A stretch of DNA of 64,000 nucleotides from positions 744,001 to 808,000 of the forward strand of contig NZ_CP128399.1 of the NCBI RefSeq assembly GCF_030389965.1, read 5' to 3'. The DNA is from Candidatus Chlorohelix allophototropha (GTDB taxonomy: Bacteria > Chloroflexota > Chloroflexia > Chloroheliales > Chloroheliaceae). Both the position numbers and the translations under genes were made by a program. Below the pieces are notes generated by a model. It was not told where the DNA came from. It did not search any database and was given only the letters and a program-made list of their open reading frames with translations. Below are positions 60,996 through 64,000 of the stretch, one piece after another; position 1 is the first letter of the stretch; every line of letters starts with the position of its first letter.

Positions 60996-63131
60996 ATGAG
61001 CGTTTCATCTGCACAAAAAACCAATCTTGAATATCTTTTTTCCGAATTGCGGCGCGTAACCTCGCTTTTGGCGCATCGATTTCAGGAATTGGTTGCAGCC
61101 GGGTCGGCAGAAGAGGATGAATTTAAGGGCTTATATGTAACCGAAGAAGAAGTAAATCAACTGCTGACTGATCCTACGCTTTTTTTACCGGGCGATTATC
61201 AAACGGAACCGGAAGTTACCCCAACCGTTGAACTAATGCAGAGAATGCGGTTAGCGCATCTTCAAAAAGTTTTAGGGCTATCGGTATTTGAACTTAACGT
61301 TCTACTGATTGCACTTGCTCCTGAATTATCACTTCGCTTCGAAAAGATTTTCGCGTATTTACAGGATGACGTTACACGTCGCCGTCCCAATGTTGATCTG
61401 ATACTACGTTTACTTTGTCCAAGTCCGGCTGCTCAGATAACAGCTCGTCGTTGTTTTGACTCTGACGCTCCTTTATTGCGTTATCGGTTAATTGAACTCG
61501 GTGAAGAAACCCAGAATCGGCAAAACTCGTTGCTGTCACGCACTATCAAGCTGGACGAAGGGGTAATTGCTTACCTACTTGGCGAGAGTCGTCTGGATGT
61601 CAGGCTCAGAGGCTTGGTAGAGCTTTCTCATATCACACATGCAATCCAACTGCCGCTTGAAACCGCGTCCAATATACAACGTTTGGTTGAACTCGGTCAG
61701 GATAATATCGGTTTTGTCTGTGTGTTGGCTGGCACAGACCTATATACCAAAACTAATATTGCTGAGGATGTTTGTAAAAGTTTGGGTATGCAACTGCTTG
61801 TAGTGGATTGCACCCAAATACCAATAGCTCCCAAAACCGACGGCTTTTTGCGTTTATTGGAAAGAGAATCCAAATTACAACTTGCGCCGCTTTTCTTTGC
61901 AGATTTTGATTATCTGCTAAGAGAAGATCAGGTAGCACAGGAAACTTGCCGGGCAGTGGAACGCTTGCTGGCTGAGCAAACTGGAATAACTTTTGTATCA
62001 ATTGAACAGCAAATACCACCTTTATTGGCTGGTAAAGCTCGAAGGGTTATTACTATCCAATTGGGTTTGCCCGGTTATAGTGAGCGTCAGCATCTTTGGG
62101 AAACTTTGCTTGGTAACGAAGCGGCAGGCTTAGATTTAGAAGGCTTGTCCAGCCGTTTTCGTCTCAGTAGTGGGCAGATATTGGCGGCAGCGATTACAGC
62201 CCGCAATACGGCGGCATGGAAAGGTCAATCCTATCTGACAATGGAAGACTTAGAATTGGCTTGTCGCCGCCATTCCAACCAGCGTTTAAATTCAGTCGCA
62301 CATAAAATCACACCACTCTATCGCTGGGATGATTTGGTACTTCCGGCAGATCAGTCCAAGATGTTGCGAGAGATAACCGCACAGGTTAAACATCGCTCGC
62401 TAGTTTATGAAAAATGGGGATTTGAACGCAAACTCTCGCTTGGAAAAGGTTTGAATGTAATATTTGCCGGGCAAAGCGGCACCGGCAAAACCATGTCTGC
62501 TGAAATTATTGCAGGCGAGCTACGAATGGATCTTTACAAAATAGATCTGTCCAATGTGGTTAGTAAATATATCGGCGAGACGGAAAAGAACCTTGAACGG
62601 ATATTCACCGAAGCTGGAGAAAGTAACGCAATACTATTTTTTGATGAAGCCGATTCAATTTTTGGCAAACGCAGCGAGGTTAAGGACGCACACGATCGCT
62701 ACGCCAATATCGAAACGGGCTATCTTTTACAGAAAATGGATGAGTACGAAGGTATTGTGATATTGGCAACTAACCTGCGTAAGAATCTGGATGAGGCATT
62801 TGTACGCCGAATGCACTTTGTAATTGAGTATCCTTTCCCGGAAGAAGAAGACCGTTATCAGATATGGAGCAGGGTTTTTCCAAAAGAAATGCCCTTGGCG
62901 GAAAGCGTTGATTTACGTTTTATGGCGCGGCAATTCAAAATTGCCGGTGGCAATATCAAGAATATTGCGCTTACCGCTGCTTTCTTGGCGGCAAGCGATG
63001 GTTCTGACGCTATGGTAGAGATGTTACATCTCATACGTGCAACCCGGCGTGAGTTCCAGAAGATGGGCAAATTAATCACCGAGACCGATTTTGGTCAGTA
63101 TTACAAATGGATTAGTGAGGTAGTCAGATAA
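60996..63131 (+). CDS. AAA+ ATPase of contractile injection system type
   Basis: A 711-residue protein. An N-terminal alpha-helical/winged region (about 1-430) includes a degenerate first ATPase-like part. It is followed by a canonical AAA module: Walker A GQSGTGKT (492-499), Walker B ILFFDEAD (about 546-553), sensor 1 in ATNLRKNLDEA, and an Arg finger in FVRRMHF. Its Cdc48-like AAA module with a long N-terminal part is the architecture of eCIS ATPases such as Afp15/Pvc15, which assist assembly of the contractile particle. Placement 10-25 nt before a DUF4157 gene supports this. Confidence 0.9.
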   Translation: MSVSSAQKTNLEYLFSELRRVTSLLAHRFQELVAAGSAEEDEFKGLYVTEEEVNQLLTDPTLFLPGDYQTEPEVTPTVELMQRMRLAHLQKVLGLSVFELNVLLIALAPELSLRFEKIFAYLQDDVTRRRPNVDLILRLLCPSPAAQITARRCFDSDAPLLRYRLIELGEETQNRQNSLLSRTIKLDEGVIAYLLGESRLDVRLRGLVELSHITHAIQLPLETASNIQRLVELGQDNIGFVCVLAGTDLYTKTNIAEDVCKSLGMQLLVVDCTQIPIAPKTDGFLRLLERESKLQLAPLFFADFDYLLREDQVAQETCRAVERLLAEQTGITFVSIEQQIPPLLAGKARRVITIQLGLPGYSERQHLWETLLGNEAAGLDLEGLSSRFRLSSGQILAAAITARNTAAWKGQSYLTMEDLELACRRHSNQRLNSVAHKITPLYRWDDLVLPADQSKMLREITAQVKHRSLVYEKWGFERKLSLGKGLNVIFAGQSGTGKTMSAEIIAGELRMDLYKIDLSNVVSKYIGETEKNLERIFTEAGESNAILFFDEADSIFGKRSEVKDAHDRYANIETGYLLQKMDEYEGIVILATNLRKNLDEAFVRRMHFVIEYPFPEEEDRYQIWSRVFPKEMPLAESVDLRFMARQFKIAGGNIKNIALTAAFLAASDGSDAMVEMLHLIRATRREFQKMGKLITETDFGQYYKWISEVVR

Positions 63132-63155
63132 ACCTGAAGTTTGAGAGGTGTAAAT

Positions 63156-63956
63156 ATGTCGAATGAGGCAATGTTTGAGCGCGAGCGGTCATCGCAATCG
63201 CCTGAAGCGGAGGAGGCATCCGAAACTATCGCCGAGCAAACTCCGGTGGTATCTCCGGTGGCAGCCAGCGCCATGCTAGGTGGTCAAATGTCTAAAGTAC
63301 AGCGCCGCGCGTTGGTACAAAATGTGGCGGAGAACTTTGGGAATAAACAGGTGCAGCGTATGCTTGGTACAGTAAGCCGCTCGGCATCTTCCGGTCCTGA
63401 GGGCGGTTCTTTAGAAGAAGAATTGGCTGATGCGGTGCAATCCGAGAGAGGGCGCGGCGCTTCTTTACCTGAGTCGACTCGCAGCACCATTGAATCTAAC
63501 CTCGGTCAAGATATGTCTCAGCTAAAGGTTAGCGTAAATTCCGATTTGAACCAAGCAATGGGGGCGCGCGCTTTTACCAGCGGGCAAAATGTAGTTTTGC
63601 GGGATACTGCCGATCTTTCAGATATTTCGTTGCTGACACATGAAGCGACCCATGCTATCCAGCAAGGCTTTAGCACAACCCGCCCCACTTCAATTGGCGC
63701 TGCCGATACCGAGCATGAACATGCTGCCGAGAGGAATGCCACTCAAGCTGGTGTTGCCAATGGTGTGCAGCGTCATGCGGAAAGTGATGAGGTTCAGATG
63801 AAACGTGATGAGGCAGTGCAGCGAGAAGCGGAAGATGAAGAACTTCAAATGAAGCGTGATGAGACTGTGCAACGGGAAGCTGATGACGAAGAACTTCAGA
63901 TGAAACGTGATGAGGCAGTGCAGCGAGAAGCAGAAGATGAAGAACTTCAGGGGTAG
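63156..63956 (+). CDS. DUF4157 (eCIS core domain) protein with HEATH zincin motif and tandem acidic repeats
   Basis: About 266 residues. The DUF4157 domain is at about 105-190, with SLPESTRSTIESNLGQDMSQLKV, ARAFTSGQNVVL and LLTHEATHAIQQG, where H162-E163-x2-H166 is a zinc-metallopeptidase-like motif. This domain marks eCIS cargo or associated proteins. The C-terminus consists of three 17-residue repeats, (Q)MKRDE(A/T)VQREA(E/D)DEEL, coded by 51-bp units. The ATG at 63156, with AGAGGTG 5 nt upstream, is preferred over a TTG at 63141. Translation ends normally just after the third repeat. Confidence 0.9.
   Translation: MSNEAMFERERSSQSPEAEEASETIAEQTPVVSPVAASAMLGGQMSKVQRRALVQNVAENFGNKQVQRMLGTVSRSASSGPEGGSLEEELADAVQSERGRGASLPESTRSTIESNLGQDMSQLKVSVNSDLNQAMGARAFTSGQNVVLRDTADLSDISLLTHEATHAIQQGFSTTRPTSIGAADTEHEHAAERNATQAGVANGVQRHAESDEVQMKRDEAVQREAEDEELQMKRDETVQREADDEELQMKRDEAVQREAEDEELQG
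63795..63947 (+). repeat. Three 51-bp tandem repeats in the DUF4157 gene
   Basis: Units 63795-63845, 63846-63896 and 63897-63947. The first and third are almost identical, the middle one more diverged. Each codes for 17 residues, strongly charged. Confidence 0.9.
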
Positions 63957-63968
63957 CTAGAGGTAACG

Positions 63969-64000
63969 ATGATTGAAGCGCTTGATGAATCCATAAAACT
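63969..64000 (+). CDS. Start of the next gene of the eCIS-like operon (partial)
   Basis: An ATG 13 nt after the DUF4157 stop, preceded by AGAGGT, opens a frame reading MIEALDESIKL up to the window end. The beginning resembles those of DUF4255 (Pvc16-like) tail proteins of contractile injection systems, but eleven residues cannot prove it. Confidence 0.45.
   Translation, partial: MIEALDESIK

Noticed and set aside
1-64000. tRNA, rRNA, CRISPR arrays, prophage integrase
   Set aside because: I looked for the typical sequence landmarks on both strands and found none; short or unusual RNAs could still be missed by eye.

Overview
The window looks like a chromosomal segment of a Chloroflexota bacterium. 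This rests on the overall feel of GyrB, the split PntA1/PntA2/PntB transhydrogenase, the many PATAN (DUF4388) proteins, and a SARP regulator beside contractile-injection-system genes. No rRNA or tRNA is present to settle it, and a phototrophic or Ktedonobacteria-like lineage is only a guess. Genes are densely packed in short operons on both strands. Start codons are often GTG or TTG with a clear Shine-Dalgarno. There is one intact insertion sequence and one decayed transposase.

Region by region. 1-401: start of an ABC-transporter substrate-binding lipoprotein (minus, runs off the window). 827-7157: gyrB, a lone receiver protein and a large multi-PAS hybrid kinase whose N-terminal receiver lacks its phospho-acceptor Asp. 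7326-10738: a small RiPP locus on the minus strand. It has a Nif11-type precursor with no cysteine, a LanM-type dehydratase that ends before the cyclase domain, and an aldo/keto-reductase-fold protein without the usual catalytic tetrad. 11131-12102: tsaC/sua5. 12170-14952: three envelope proteins. 15435-20004: a five-gene operon (small lipoprotein, unknown, glutathionylspermidine-synthase-like ATP-grasp ligase, APH-like kinase, MFS transporter). 20023-21849: CHASE4 sensor kinase.

22431-31715: an eight-gene operon that I consider one of the two most interesting parts. It encodes a degenerate GTPase-like protein, a CobO-type corrinoid adenosyltransferase, three PATAN/DUF4388 proteins, a FolD homologue that has lost its catalytic Lys and Tyr, and two unknown proteins. 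The third PATAN protein ends in a cobalamin-binding domain with the W-x9-EH signature of CarH/LitR-type adenosylcobalamin photoreceptors. Taken together this could be a light- or B12-responsive signalling complex that carries its own cofactor-making enzyme and a dead one-carbon enzyme as a ligand sensor or scaffold (inference).

31780-41844: accessory stretch. It holds an IS110-type remnant, a DUF2292 gene, three small unknown genes, the pntA1-pntA2-pntB operon, an OpgC-like acyltransferase, a complete IS4-like element inserted just upstream of a small unknown gene, and a RidA protein.

41899-64000: the second notable region, apparently the edge of a contractile injection system (eCIS) locus. 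On the plus strand lie a small conserved-looking protein, an eCIS-type AAA+ ATPase, a DUF4157 (eCIS core, HEATH motif) protein and the first codons of another gene. Divergently transcribed are a bitopic protein with N-terminal Ig-like domains, a SARP-family regulator, and two giant bitopic proteins of 2878 and 2097 residues. Each giant carries N-terminal Ig-like domains, one membrane helix, a TolB-like propeller, a C39-like papain-fold domain and long Ig-type repeat arrays. The papain-fold domain keeps Cys and His in one giant and has lost the His in the other. The divergent intergenic region holds a series of TAAGCG-type direct repeats at about 11-bp spacing, the geometry expected for a SARP operator. 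The structural eCIS genes are presumably beyond position 64000.
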